Positions 43,496-53,244 of a stretch of 64,000 bases of DNA are shown here, piece by piece. How positions within the stretch are numbered: position 1 is the stretch's first letter; each line of letters begins with the position of its first letter. A program made the position numbers and the translations under genes. A model generated the notes under the pieces. It was not told the DNA's origin, ran no database searches, and was given only the letters and a program-made list of their open reading frames with translations. The stretch is from Chryseobacterium ureilyticum (GTDB lineage Bacteria; Bacteroidota; Bacteroidia; Flavobacteriales; Weeksellaceae). The stretch lies in the NCBI RefSeq assembly GCF_900156735.1, contig NZ_FTOL01000004.1:1-64000 (forward strand). The letters run 5' to 3'.

Positions 43496-46183
43496 TTAAT
43501 AAGACTTTACACTTTCCACGAAGTTAACATCCGGATTCAGGATTTCAAGAATAAGGTTTTTTACAGCCTTCATCGCATCATCAATATCTCCTTTGTCAAA
43601 CTGAAGAGAAACCATTCCCTTTTTCGCATCAGCAAAGCTCCAGATCCCCGTTTCAATAGGATATCCCCAGAACTCAGGAAGATGCTGCACCACATAATGA
43701 TAAATACAAAGCTGTAAAGCCTGTTTTCTGTCACTGTTATGGAAATATTCTGCAACATTGTCCTCATCAATTTTAACTGTCAGATTTTTAATTTTGGCAG
43801 TTTTATAATCGATGATGCGTAAAGTTCCATTTAGCTTATCAATTCTGTCAATGAATCCCATGAATGAAATTTTATCATTTCCATCAAGGTAAAATTCTAT
43901 GTTTTCGAACCTTCTTTCAATATCAACAATCTCTAAAGTATTCCCTTGTTTTATCAGTTCAAGATCATGATTAAGGACATTTTCAATTACCTTTTTTGCA
44001 ATGGCTTTATGGATGTAATTCATCCCCTTCTCATAAAATTCCGGCTGATGTTTAAGCTTTTCAATCGCTATATTTATATATTGATCTATCGCTTTAATTG
44101 ATTTAACTAAATCGCTTTCTTTTAAAGTTTTACCTTTAAGCATTTCATAAACCTCTTGAAGTGAATAATGCACCAGATTCCCATAGTTTTTCACTGATAA
44201 TTCTTCTTCAATTTCATCCGTTTCCGAAGTGTTCAGAATCTTCGATAAGTAAAAATCTATCGGATTATAAAGGTAGCTTGTAAGATGCGAAGCCGAGACT
44301 TTTCCTTTCCATTTCTGAAGACGCTCCTTTACAATTTCCGTCTTGGAAATTTCTATAGGTTTAGTCATAATAGGTTCTGAAGAATTCTCAATGATCAGAT
44401 GTTCAATCTCGTGGGAACTCTCCATTTCAATCTGAGTAATGAAACGGCTTTTTTCTCCCGTATTCACCCCGGAACTTAATGCATTGTACAGTAAGTGAAC
44501 ATTCTGTGCATCCTGAATCAGTCGGTAAAAGTGATAGGCATAAATACTATCATTTTCCAGGAAAGTATGAAGATCAAAAAACCTTCGGATATCAAAAGGA
44601 ATATAAGTATTCTGTGAATTTCCCAACGGCAGCTTCCCTTCGTTCACGGAAAGCAGAATAACGTTTTCAAAGTTCAGCAAACGCGTTTCCAGCAATCCCA
44701 TGATCTGCAATCCTCGCAGCGGCTCTCCCTGAAAGTCTATACTCTCGGAATTGATATGCTGATTGATCAGAATTTCCAGCGTTTCCATTTTGATCTCAAT
44801 ATTGTAAGGCGTCAACTGGTTTTTAATGATTCTGAAAGCATTTTCAAAGTGAGAAACATTTTCATACTGAATATCGTCTATCTCCAGCCATTTTACCTGA
44901 TGACAGAAAGCAATAAGTATATCCAGATAAGCATTTGTGCTTACAGCCTTCTGCAAAAGTCCGAAATAAGACAGTTCGCTCAGCAGTTCATTCAGAAGCT
45001 TTTTAGAAATATAAACAATATTCCTCTCCTCTATTTTCGCTTTAAAATCATTGATGATCAGTTCATCTTTAGCAGACTTTGGAAGCTCTTCCAGAATCGG
45101 GAATATATCTCTGTAGTAATAGGATGTTTTATTCTTTTCAAGTTGTTTCTGCAAATAAAACAGTCGTTTTACCGCATTGGAAAAAGACAGATTTTTAAGC
45201 GGAAAACCCATCGTAATATTCAGATTTTCTACGCCATGCATCACATCAAGACTTGCAGGCAGAAGATTTTCATCCAATAGAACGACAGCGGTATTAGAAT
45301 AGGTTTTATTATTGATTTCCTTAAAGATTTCCGGCAAAACTTTGGTTTGCGTTACATTTCCGGAAACTTCATAGACTTTAATCTTTTTGGGTTGGTTAAA
45401 ATCATCCTCAATCCATTCAAAGACCCTATTATCATCAAATTCCTTCCATGTTTTATGATTTCTGAGAAACTTTCCTGCTTCCTGTCTTTCGTCATTAAAA
45501 TAATAACGGTCCGCCTGAAAGAAACATTGTGCTTTATTCCATTGTAAAAGATTTCTCACCAGTTTTTCTTCCACTGGCGTAAAGGCATTAAATCCGCAGA
45601 AAACAAATTGTTCCGGGGTATTCCTCGCAAAATCTGAGATCCCCGCTTTAGCAGCCTCGTGAATCATTCCTGACGTAGCCCAATTCTTTTCCTGCAGTCT
45701 GCTTTTCAGTTCAGGAAGAAAAACGTTCATGTTTTGCCAGAAATTAAGAAACTTCTTTCTCGGAACATCATCATCTTCACCAAGATCCTGAGCCCATTCT
45801 TTAATCCTTTCCTCATCAAACATATACTGTAAAACCGCAACATCACTATCGGAGAATTTAAGAATATCATCCCAATCCTTTTGTAATGTTGGAAACCATT
45901 TCAAAAAATCTGAAAAATCATCTCTGGGAATTAAATTCAGACTTCGGTATACATCAAATGAAAAAAGCCACAAGGGAATCCCCTGAATTACCTGCTTATC
46001 AGCAATTTTATTAATCAAGTCCTCAATCGTAAAGAAATTCGGCAATAACCCCGAATAATTGTTTTCCTCCAGAATCTGTCTGATAAATACAATCGGACGT
46101 TTTCCCGGCAGGATAATATTAAACGCAGAAAGATCCGGGTTTTGCGCTAACAGTTCGTGAATGATCTTATTGAGAAATTTCAA
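43496..46183 (-). CDS. AddB-like PD-(D/E)XK nuclease
   Basis: 895 residues. The N-terminal part resembles the AddB inactive helicase-like domain. The C-terminal RecB-like nuclease is clear: GFIDRID (Asp779, Asp782), IIDYKTAK (Asp792, Lys794) and the downstream KQALQLCIYHYVV helix. A starting TTG at 46183 overlaps the TGA of the DUF922 gene (46180-46182, reading TTGA), so translation is coupled. No in-frame ATG lies near this position. AddB works with AddA in double-strand-break end resection; AddA is not in this window. Confidence 0.85.
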   Translation of the reverse strand: MKFLNKIIHELLAQNPDLSAFNIILPGKRPIVFIRQILEENNYSGLLPNFFTIEDLINKIADKQVIQGIPLWLFSFDVYRSLNLIPRDDFSDFLKWFPTLQKDWDDILKFSDSDVAVLQYMFDEERIKEWAQDLGEDDDVPRKKFLNFWQNMNVFLPELKSRLQEKNWATSGMIHEAAKAGISDFARNTPEQFVFCGFNAFTPVEEKLVRNLLQWNKAQCFFQADRYYFNDERQEAGKFLRNHKTWKEFDDNRVFEWIEDDFNQPKKIKVYEVSGNVTQTKVLPEIFKEINNKTYSNTAVVLLDENLLPASLDVMHGVENLNITMGFPLKNLSFSNAVKRLFYLQKQLEKNKTSYYYRDIFPILEELPKSAKDELIINDFKAKIEERNIVYISKKLLNELLSELSYFGLLQKAVSTNAYLDILIAFCHQVKWLEIDDIQYENVSHFENAFRIIKNQLTPYNIEIKMETLEILINQHINSESIDFQGEPLRGLQIMGLLETRLLNFENVILLSVNEGKLPLGNSQNTYIPFDIRRFFDLHTFLENDSIYAYHFYRLIQDAQNVHLLYNALSSGVNTGEKSRFITQIEMESSHEIEHLIIENSSEPIMTKPIEISKTEIVKERLQKWKGKVSASHLTSYLYNPIDFYLSKILNTSETDEIEEELSVKNYGNLVHYSLQEVYEMLKGKTLKESDLVKSIKAIDQYINIAIEKLKHQPEFYEKGMNYIHKAIAKKVIENVLNHDLELIKQGNTLEIVDIERRFENIEFYLDGNDKISFMGFIDRIDKLNGTLRIIDYKTAKIKNLTVKIDEDNVAEYFHNSDRKQALQLCIYHYVVQHLPEFWGYPIETGIWSFADAKKGMVSLQFDKGDIDDAMKAVKNLILEILNPDVNFVESVKSY

Positions 46184-46716
46184 AGGGCTTGGTAGCTTTT
46201 AAGGTTTTCTAGTTCTGTGGAAATAGCAGCGTTGTATTCTGCCTGTTTTTCTTTGTCCATCCCATGACGGGTATCTTTGTCATAGGACATCTGAAAGTTT
46301 TTATATTGATTGGAAATATCGCTATAAATTGATTTAAATAATCTGTCGTAATCTCCGGAAGTTCTGACTCTTTCATCAATAGCTTTTCTAAATTTTCTTA
46401 CAAAAAGCTCTGCAATATCAAAGTGTTTCTGTTCATGCAAAAGAATATAATCATTGATTTTTTTAACATCCTTCCATGATTTTTCTTCGTGAAAAACGGT
46501 CTTGATTTCAATTTTCACAGGAGACTTTGGGTTGGAGGATTTCACTACGGAATATTCCCAACCGCAATTCGTATAAGCGGCAACATCAGGATTACTCCTC
46601 CTGTTGACAGAGCTTTTAAAATTACTCCACTCCAGTTTTTGCCCTTCCTGCCAGAAAATTTTCTGTCCGAACATGATATTGGCAGCCAGTAAACAAAATA
46701 CAGTAATCAACTTCAT
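46180..46716 (-). CDS. DUF922-like secreted protein with HEXXH
   Basis: 178 residues, with signal peptide to about residue 17 (MFGQ). The motif LLHEQKHFDIAELFVRKFRK carries an HEXXH zinc-protease signature, and the preceding WSNFKSSVNRRSNPDVAAYT is typical of DUF922. A metallopeptidase activity is predicted, not proven. The ATG (46716-46714) overlaps the stop of the lipoprotein gene as TAATG, and its own stop overlaps AddB. So three unlike genes are coupled by overlaps. Confidence 0.8.
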   Translation of the reverse strand: MKLITVFCLLAANIMFGQKIFWQEGQKLEWSNFKSSVNRRSNPDVAAYTNCGWEYSVVKSSNPKSPVKIEIKTVFHEEKSWKDVKKINDYILLHEQKHFDIAELFVRKFRKAIDERVRTSGDYDRLFKSIYSDISNQYKNFQMSYDKDTRHGMDKEKQAEYNAAISTELENLKSYQAL

Positions 46717-47129
46717 TATTTTACCACAATGGTTTTTGTGATCCAGTTATCTCCTCCATTCCAGAATTTAAAAGTGTATTTCCCTTTCTGTCTTGGACTG
46801 AAATTAATCTGATTCGCTCCAGTATAGCTGTTTTGCGCACAAGGACCGTTGGTAATGTATTTGTAGGCAGTAACAGTTCTCTCAAGATTATTGTTATAAA
46901 TATAATCATATCCATAAAAACCTTGACATTGAGACGGATATGTGGAATACGTTTTTATACTCTGAAGTGCAAAAACATCCATGGTATCATTTACAATTTT
47001 CACACTGTCTATTTTGATCTTATCAATGGATTCAATGGTCTCGTAATCATCGTCGTTACAAGAAACCATTACTAAGCCAAACAATACTGTTGCAAATCCA
47101 ATATTTAAAAGTTTTTCCATAACCTTCAA
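46716..47129 (-). CDS. Small lipoprotein of unknown function
   Basis: 137 residues with a lipobox (MVSC, about Cys24). The mature part is a beta-rich domain starting DDDYETIESIDKIKIDSVKI and ending KYTFKFWNGGDNWITKTIVV, which looks like an Ig-like or GPI-like fold. Residues YGYDYIYNNNLERTVTAYKY are aromatic-rich. No family is recognised. Transcribed with DUF922 and AddB by overlapping stop and start codons. Confidence 0.7.
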   Translation of the reverse strand: MKVMEKLLNIGFATVLFGLVMVSCNDDDYETIESIDKIKIDSVKIVNDTMDVFALQSIKTYSTYPSQCQGFYGYDYIYNNNLERTVTAYKYITNGPCAQNSYTGANQINFSPRQKGKYTFKFWNGGDNWITKTIVVK

Positions 47130-47182
47130 TTTTGTGATTATTAATAAACATTTAGCAAAAATTATTCCCCAATCAGTGTAAA

Positions 47183-47818
47183 TTAGGAATTAAAATTACC
47201 TTTTGATACATAGACTACTTTCTTAGTATCAAAAAATTCTCCTTCAAAATAGTGTTTTAGATTAAAAATTTCACATTTAAGCCCGGCAAGTTCTTCGGCA
47301 AGATCTCCACCTTTTAAATATAAAATCCCATTATGTTTAGGATTAAACTGTTCTTTTTCAAATTTTCCTTTCAGCCATCTTAGGAATTCCGGCATCTGGG
47401 TCACCGCTCTACTCACGATAAAGTGGAACTTTTCTTTCAGTTTTTCTGCTCTTCCGTGAATTGCTGTAACATTTTTCAATCCAACTCCTTCAGATACTGC
47501 CTGTACTACGCTGATTTTCTTTCCAATGGAATCAATCAGGGTAAACTGTGTTTCAGGGAAAAGGATCGCTAAAGGAATTCCGGGAAAACCTCCTCCCGTT
47601 CCGATATCCAATACTTTTGTTCCCGGAGCAAATTCCATCACTTTTGCAATTCCCAAAGAGTGAAGAATATGTTTTTCATACAATGATTCCATATCTTTTC
47701 TGGAAATCACGTTGATCTTTTCATTCCATTCATTGTACAGTGTTTCCAGTTTTGCAAACTGTTCTATCTGTGTTTCTGTAAGATCCGGAAAGTATTTTAA
47801 TAGTAACGATGTAGACAT
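47183..47818 (-). CDS. rsmG: 16S rRNA (guanine527-N7)-methyltransferase
   Basis: 211 residues from ATG at 47818 (MSTSLLLKYFPDLTETQIEQ). SAM-dependent methyltransferase acting on 16S rRNA in the 30S subunit. Motifs: NEWNEKINVISRKDMESLYEKHILHS, VLDIGTGGGFPGIPLAI (SAM-binding glycine loop) and FIVSRAVTQMPEFLRW. A start at 47866 would add 16 unconserved residues and was rejected. Confidence 0.95.
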   Translation of the reverse strand: MSTSLLLKYFPDLTETQIEQFAKLETLYNEWNEKINVISRKDMESLYEKHILHSLGIAKVMEFAPGTKVLDIGTGGGFPGIPLAILFPETQFTLIDSIGKKISVVQAVSEGVGLKNVTAIHGRAEKLKEKFHFIVSRAVTQMPEFLRWLKGKFEKEQFNPKHNGILYLKGGDLAEELAGLKCEIFNLKHYFEGEFFDTKKVVYVSKGNFNS

Positions 47819-47907
47819 GTGAATTATTATAGTCTGCAAAAATAAGTTTTTATTAGCTTTATTCAAACTTTCAGGAAGAGTATATCAAAAAATAGTGCGG
47901 TATCTTT

Positions 47908-48753
47908 TTAATGGGTACTTTCTCTTTCTATAGGATTATTCCCTTTTTTAAGCATTCTGGCTATTTCTGCATCATCATTTCCTTTTCCTGCTTTTTTTAT
48001 TTGATTCAGATCCAACTGAGCAATATAGCCGTCTTTTAGTTGTATTCCCATCTTTCCTGCTTTTGAATCTACGTTCATACTTTCAATATCTTCAGGACTA
48101 AAAACATCATTTTTCAAAAGTTTTTTATACTCCTGCTCTGTTATTTTTTTGCTGTTTTTAGGAATTAAAGAGAACATTACATTTACTTTTTTCACCTGAA
48201 TCAGATTAAAGACATGATCATCTTCTGAATCTCTTACTCTCACAATCAACCCTGGAAGCCCATTGAATTTATAAGGTCCGTCATTCACCGGATAGTCTTT
48301 GGAAAACCATGCTTCCCATTCCCTTCCTTTGTATTTAACAGTAGCTTTTTGGCAATTTATATCATTAATTTTAAGAAATTCTTTCTGAATAACCCATTTT
48401 GGAAACTCATAATCGGTAATTACCAGATTTGCCGTTTTAAATTTGTCGTATAAGTTTGTTTCTTTCTTTGCGTACTCTTTTTCAAGGATATAATTGAGAT
48501 TCCTGTCATAGTTTTTACTTTTAAAGAGTGCAGCAAGATCTTTGTTTGCCTGATAAGCAGAATCTCTTTCATATTTTACAGCATTATAGAAATAGGATTT
48601 TTTACCGTCTGTATCCAGATTCATATAATCTGTGACCTCAGAATATTTATTATCAGCATCAGGCTTCATTTTGTATTCATACACAAAACGATAATTCTGA
48701 GCAGAAACAGTAGTTGCGAATGCCAGAAGTAAAATTTGAAACATTTTTTTCAT
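47908..48753 (-). CDS. GLPGLI-family secreted protein
   Basis: 281 residues from the ATG at 48753 (MKKMFQILLLAFATTVSAQ signal peptide). The family signature is GLPGLIVRVRDSEDDHVFNL, near residue 165. The preceding EWEAWFSKDYPVNDGPYKFN-like WEAWFSKDYPVNDGPYKFNG is also typical. Function unknown; the family is widespread in Flavobacteria and often secreted. The upstream in-frame start adds seven residues and is less likely because it would spoil the signal peptide. Confidence 0.85.
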   Translation of the reverse strand: MKKMFQILLLAFATTVSAQNYRFVYEYKMKPDADNKYSEVTDYMNLDTDGKKSYFYNAVKYERDSAYQANKDLAALFKSKNYDRNLNYILEKEYAKKETNLYDKFKTANLVITDYEFPKWVIQKEFLKINDINCQKATVKYKGREWEAWFSKDYPVNDGPYKFNGLPGLIVRVRDSEDDHVFNLIQVKKVNVMFSLIPKNSKKITEQEYKKLLKNDVFSPEDIESMNVDSKAGKMGIQLKDGYIAQLDLNQIKKAGKGNDDAEIARMLKKGNNPIERESTH

Positions 48754-48899
48754 AGAATTAGTTTTTATAATCAATACGATTTCAGACTCTAAAGTGAAGC
48801 AAAAACAATATTAAATCCAAATATAGTGAATCCTTTGAAACCTGATAAAAATCTTTAAACTAGACTGGTTTTTATTTCATCTGCAAGACGTTTTTATTA

Positions 48900-48907
48900 T
48901 ATATTTG
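48900..48907 (+). promoter_or_regulatory. -7 promoter element of the aminotransferase gene
   Basis: TATATTTG matches TAnnTTTG, 21 nt upstream of the ATG at 48929. It overlaps the TTG at 48905, arguing that translation starts at 48929. Confidence 0.5.
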
Positions 48908-48928
48908 TTAAAATTCAAAAAAAAATAC

Positions 48929-50122
48929 ATGGACAAACTTTCGGATAGAGTAAAAAGATTAGGATACTCACAGACTTTTGTAATGTCTAACAAAGCCAGA
49001 GAAATGAAAGCCAGCGGAATAGACGTAATCAGCTTAACTCTTGGTGAACCGGATTTCGATGTACCGGATAATATCAAACAGGCAGCTTTCGATGCCATTA
49101 ATGAAAACTACAGCCACTACTCTCCTGTTCCGGGATTCCTTGAACTGCGCGAGGCGATTGCTTATAAATTAAAAAGAGACAACAATCTTGAATATAAACC
49201 AACACAAATTTGTGTTTCCAATGGTGCTAAACAAGCTATCTTAAATGTACTAGCAGCCATTATTAATGATGGTGACGAGGTTTTACTACCTGCTCCTTAC
49301 TGGGTAAGCTATGATGAAATGGTAAAAATGATGGGTGGAAATTCTGTAATGCTTCCTACCTCTTACGTTACTGATTTCAAGGTTACAGCCGAACAAATTG
49401 AAGAAGCTATTACCGATAAAACAAAAGCAATTCTTTTCAGCTCACCATGTAATCCTTCCGGAGGATATTATACTTATGCCGAATTGAAGTCTATTGCAAA
49501 GGTAGTGGCAAAATATCCTCATGTGACAATCATTTCAGATGAAATCTATGAATTCATCAATTATGAGACAAAAACAACTTCCATCGCTCAGTTTCCTGAG
49601 GTTTACGAACAGACTGCCGTAATTAACGGGATGTCAAAAGCCTTTGCCATGACAGGATGGAGAATCGGATACTCTGCATGCCCTGAATGGCTGGCAAAAG
49701 CTTGTGAAAAAGTACAGGGGCAGATGACAAGTGGTGCTAATACCGTAGCTCAGAGAGCTTCTATCACTGCATTAAAGACCGATCCTTCAGAATACAGATA
49801 CATGATTGATGCTTTCAAGAAAAGAAGAGATCTTGTGTATGAATTGATCCAGGAAATTCCAGGGTTCAAAGTACTGCTTCCAAAAGCTGCGTTTTATTTC
49901 TTCCCGGACATTTCATATTATATCGGAAAAACACTGAACGGAACAGAAATTAAAAATTCTGATGACTTCGCAATGTTCCTGTTAGAAAACGCTCATGTAG
50001 GGTGTGTAGGCGGTTTTTCATTCGGTAGCCCAGAATGTATCAGGTTCTCTTATGCTGCTTCTGAAGAAGATTTAAGAAAAGCAATGAAACGAATCAAGGA
50101 TTTATTAGACCAATTTAATTAA
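48929..50122 (+). CDS. Class I/II pyridoxal-phosphate aminotransferase (aspartate aminotransferase type)
   Basis: 397 residues starting MDKLSDRVKRLGYSQTFVMS. PLP-enzyme features: SLTLGEPDFDVP (35-46), SSPCNPSGGYY (171-181), Asp204 and Tyr207 in SDEIYE, Schiff-base Lys237 in NGMSKAFAMTGWRIGY, and the C-terminal IRFSYAASEEDL carboxylate-binding Arg. It is of the Ib-type aspartate/prephenate aminotransferase group; other amino acid acceptors cannot be excluded. The TTG start at 48905 would add eight residues and overlaps a promoter element, so it was rejected. Followed at 36 nt by an M16 peptidase gene. Confidence 0.9.
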   Translation: MDKLSDRVKRLGYSQTFVMSNKAREMKASGIDVISLTLGEPDFDVPDNIKQAAFDAINENYSHYSPVPGFLELREAIAYKLKRDNNLEYKPTQICVSNGAKQAILNVLAAIINDGDEVLLPAPYWVSYDEMVKMMGGNSVMLPTSYVTDFKVTAEQIEEAITDKTKAILFSSPCNPSGGYYTYAELKSIAKVVAKYPHVTIISDEIYEFINYETKTTSIAQFPEVYEQTAVINGMSKAFAMTGWRIGYSACPEWLAKACEKVQGQMTSGANTVAQRASITALKTDPSEYRYMIDAFKKRRDLVYELIQEIPGFKVLLPKAAFYFFPDISYYIGKTLNGTEIKNSDDFAMFLLENAHVGCVGGFSFGSPECIRFSYAASEEDLRKAMKRIKDLLDQFN

Positions 50123-50158
50123 GAATTAAAAAAAGGTAAATAAAACACAACCATTACA

Positions 50159-53098
50159 ATGAATTTGTTAAAAAAACTAACAATCGCTACAAGTATTGCC
50201 GCAGCAAGTTTTGCAGGTCATGCTTTCGGACAGGATTTCCAATGGAAAGAAGCTACAGCCAACGGGTATAAGTACAAATACGTAACGAACGATCCTACTT
50301 CGGCAAGATATTACACATTGAAAAACGGATTAACGGTTATTTTAAGCCCAACCAGCAAAGAACCGAGAATTCAGACCTATATTGCAACAAAAGCAGGAAG
50401 TAAAACGGATCCGGCAGACCATACAGGTCTTGCTCACTATTTAGAGCATATGCTTTTCAAAGGAACTACACAGTTTGGTTCTAAAGACTGGGCAAAAGAG
50501 AAACCACTTTTAGATCAGATTGACGCTCTTTATGAGAAGTACAATCAGACAAAAGACGAGGCTAAAAGAAAGGAAATCTATAAAGAAATCGACAGGGTTT
50601 CAGGAGAAGCTGCCAAATTTGCGATTGCCAACGAATATGATAAAATGATGGCTGGAATGGGAGCTGACGGATCAAATGCCTTCACTTCTTTCGAGCAGAC
50701 TGTTTATACGGAAGATATTCCTTCTAACGTGGTAGACAAGTTCCTTGCTTTACAGTCAGAAAGATTCAGAGAGCCGATCCTTAGACTTTTCCATACTGAG
50801 CTTGAAGCCGTATATGAAGAAAAGAACAGAACGTTGGATGATGACGGTGATAAAGTTTATGATATGATGTTTGCTAATCTTTTCCCTAATAACAATTACG
50901 GAAAACAAACTACCATCGGAACAATTGAACACCTGAAAAACCCATCTCTACACGCAATCAGAGAATATTATAACAATTATTATGTTCCCAACAACATGGG
51001 AATCATTATGTCCGGAGACTTCAATCCGGATGAAGTAATTGCCAAAATCGATAAGGCTTTTTCTTATATGAAGTCAAAACCTGTTCCTGAATATAAAGTA
51101 GGACAGGAAAACCCTATTGCTTCACCCGTAATTAAAGAAGTCGTAGGACCAGATGCCGAAAGTGTAATGCTTGGCTTCAGATTTCCAGGAGCATCAACAA
51201 AAGATGCTAGGCTGCTTAATTTTGTAGGAAGCATGCTTACCAACGGACAAGCTGGGTTAATCGATCTAGACCTAGTAAAAAAACAAAAACTACTTGGCGC
51301 TTTTGCTTTTCCTTATGCTTTAAAAGATTATTCCGTATTACTTTTACAGGGAAAACCTACAGAAGGGCAATCTTTGGATGAAGTGAAAAACCTTCTTATT
51401 CAGGAGATCGATAAATTAAGAAAAGGTGAGTTTTCTGATGATCTGATTCAATCTATTGTAAATAACGAAAAGAAGAACACCATTCAAAAGGATGAAAAAT
51501 ACTCATCAAGAGCAAGCATTTTAATGGATGAATTCACTTCTGAAGTAGATCATAAAGCAAATCTTGAATACATCGAGGAAATTTCCAGTCTTACTAAAAA
51601 AGACATTATGGAATTCGCTGCTAAGTATCTTCAAAACAACAACTATGTAGCCGTTTATAAGAAAAAGGGCGAAGACAAGAGCATTGTAAAAGTAGATAAG
51701 CCTACTATAACACCTGTCTCCGTAAACAGAGAAGACCAATCTTCTTTCCTTAAGAAAATTGATGAAATGCCTGAAAAAGCAATTGCTCCGGTATGGCTAA
51801 ACTATGACAAGGATATTGCTAAAAATAAACTAGGCGAGGTAAATGTGCTTTCTGTAAAAAATACAGACAATACACTATTCAGAATGTATTATCATTTTGA
51901 TTCAGGGAAATGGAACAACAAGATGCTTCCTTTAGCAGCAGAATACCTACAATATCTTGGAACTAATGATAAATCTTCTGAAACCATCAGTAGAGAATTC
52001 TACAAATTAGCATCAAGCTTCAATGTAAGTGCAGGAAACGAGGAAACATACGTATCTCTTGAAGGTCTGAATGAAAACTTTGATAAAACAATTGCTCTAT
52101 TTGAAGATTTGATTAAAAACTGTAAAGCAGATCAAGGAGCATTAGATGCTTACAAAACTCGATTGAAGAAAGCAAGAGCGAATGCTAAACAGAACAAAGC
52201 AACAATTATGGCTGGATTGAGAAGCTATGCTCAATACGGTGCACAAAACCCGTTCAACAATGTATTGAGCGATGCTGAGCTTGATGCATTAAAAGCTGAA
52301 GATTTAGTCAAAATCCTTCATGACTTATTTAACTTCAAGCATAAAGTACTTTATTACGGTCCGAAAACAGGTGCTGAAACAGTAGCTTCTTTAAAACCCA
52401 TTCACAAAATTTCTGCCGCGCTTAAAGATCTTCCACAGACAAAAACGTTTGTACAGATCCCAACGGATAAGAACAAAGTATTATTCGCCCATTACGATAT
52501 GGTACAGGCTGAAATCTTCTGGGCAAGAAACTCTGAGCAGTACAACTCAACGATTACGCCTACGGTAAACTTATTCAATAATTATTTCGGTGGCGGAATG
52601 GGTTCTATTGTTTTCCAGACAATCAGAGAATCTAAGGCATTGGCATACTCTACTTATTCTTATTTTGCGCTTCCAAGCAAGAAAGCTGACAAGAATACCA
52701 TTATGGCATATGTAGGTACTCAGGCTGATAAATTCAATGAATCTACAACAGCGATGAATGAACTTCTGACTACCCTTCCAAAATCTGAGCAGCTATTTGA
52801 AACCGCAAAAAGCGGATTGAAAAAAACGATCGCTTCTGAAAGAATTTCTCAGGACGGTATCATTTTCTCTTATCTGAAAGCACAAAGACTTGGAAATAAT
52901 ACAGATATAAGAAAGAATGTCTATGAACAGGCTCCAAAACTTTCTTTTGCTGACATCAATACTTTCCACGATAATGAAATGAAAAACAAAAATTACACGT
53001 ATTGTATTGTTGCTTCACAAGATAAAGTAAATGAATCGGATATGAACAAATTAGGTGAGGTCAAAAAACTCAACTTAACTGAAATATTCGGTTATTAA
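50159..53098 (+). CDS. M16-family (insulinase-like) metallopeptidase
   Basis: 979 residues with signal peptide (to about residue 24, AFGQ). The zinc motif HXXEH reads HYLEH in GLAHYLEHMLFKGTTQFGSK (about residues 94-98), with the third ligand Glu in ELEAVYEEKNRTLDDD. Two M16 halves are recognisable: the active N-terminal half and an inactive C-terminal half with LNYFGGGMGSI-like LFNNYFGGGMGSIVFQTIRE. Long form, as in pitrilysin-like proteins. It is exported and probably degrades peptides in the periplasm. A terminator lies at 53107-53128. Confidence 0.9.
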   Translation: MNLLKKLTIATSIAAASFAGHAFGQDFQWKEATANGYKYKYVTNDPTSARYYTLKNGLTVILSPTSKEPRIQTYIATKAGSKTDPADHTGLAHYLEHMLFKGTTQFGSKDWAKEKPLLDQIDALYEKYNQTKDEAKRKEIYKEIDRVSGEAAKFAIANEYDKMMAGMGADGSNAFTSFEQTVYTEDIPSNVVDKFLALQSERFREPILRLFHTELEAVYEEKNRTLDDDGDKVYDMMFANLFPNNNYGKQTTIGTIEHLKNPSLHAIREYYNNYYVPNNMGIIMSGDFNPDEVIAKIDKAFSYMKSKPVPEYKVGQENPIASPVIKEVVGPDAESVMLGFRFPGASTKDARLLNFVGSMLTNGQAGLIDLDLVKKQKLLGAFAFPYALKDYSVLLLQGKPTEGQSLDEVKNLLIQEIDKLRKGEFSDDLIQSIVNNEKKNTIQKDEKYSSRASILMDEFTSEVDHKANLEYIEEISSLTKKDIMEFAAKYLQNNNYVAVYKKKGEDKSIVKVDKPTITPVSVNREDQSSFLKKIDEMPEKAIAPVWLNYDKDIAKNKLGEVNVLSVKNTDNTLFRMYYHFDSGKWNNKMLPLAAEYLQYLGTNDKSSETISREFYKLASSFNVSAGNEETYVSLEGLNENFDKTIALFEDLIKNCKADQGALDAYKTRLKKARANAKQNKATIMAGLRSYAQYGAQNPFNNVLSDAELDALKAEDLVKILHDLFNFKHKVLYYGPKTGAETVASLKPIHKISAALKDLPQTKTFVQIPTDKNKVLFAHYDMVQAEIFWARNSEQYNSTITPTVNLFNNYFGGGMGSIVFQTIRESKALAYSTYSYFALPSKKADKNTIMAYVGTQADKFNESTTAMNELLTTLPKSEQLFETAKSGLKKTIASERISQDGIIFSYLKAQRLGNNTDIRKNVYEQAPKLSFADINTFHDNEMKNKNYTYCIVASQDKVNESDMNKLGEVKKLNLTEIFGY

Positions 53099-53106
53099 AA
53101 TAAACG

Positions 53107-53131
53107 AAAGCCCTGGTTTCAGGGCTTTTTT
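53107..53131 (+). terminator. Terminator after the M16 peptidase
   Basis: AAAGCCCTG (53107-53115) and CAGGGCTTT (53120-53128) form a perfect 9-bp stem with a 4-nt loop and a T run. Confidence 0.9.
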
Positions 53132-53180
53132 ATTTAACAACACATCAAAAACAATTATAGATTTTATTTATCAATATTCG

Positions 53181-53212
53181 TTTGTTCGATAGATAAAACT
53201 TCTCTATATTTG
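53181..53212 (+). promoter_or_regulatory. Full Bacteroidetes promoter of ahpC
   Basis: TTTG at 53181-53184 and TATATTTG at 53205-53212, separated by 20 nt. Both match the Flavobacteria -33/-7 consensus. The transcript would begin near 53219, about 26 nt before the ATG at 53245. Confidence 0.7.
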
Positions 53213-53244
53213 CAGTAGAAATTTAAATATAAAAACAGAAAATT

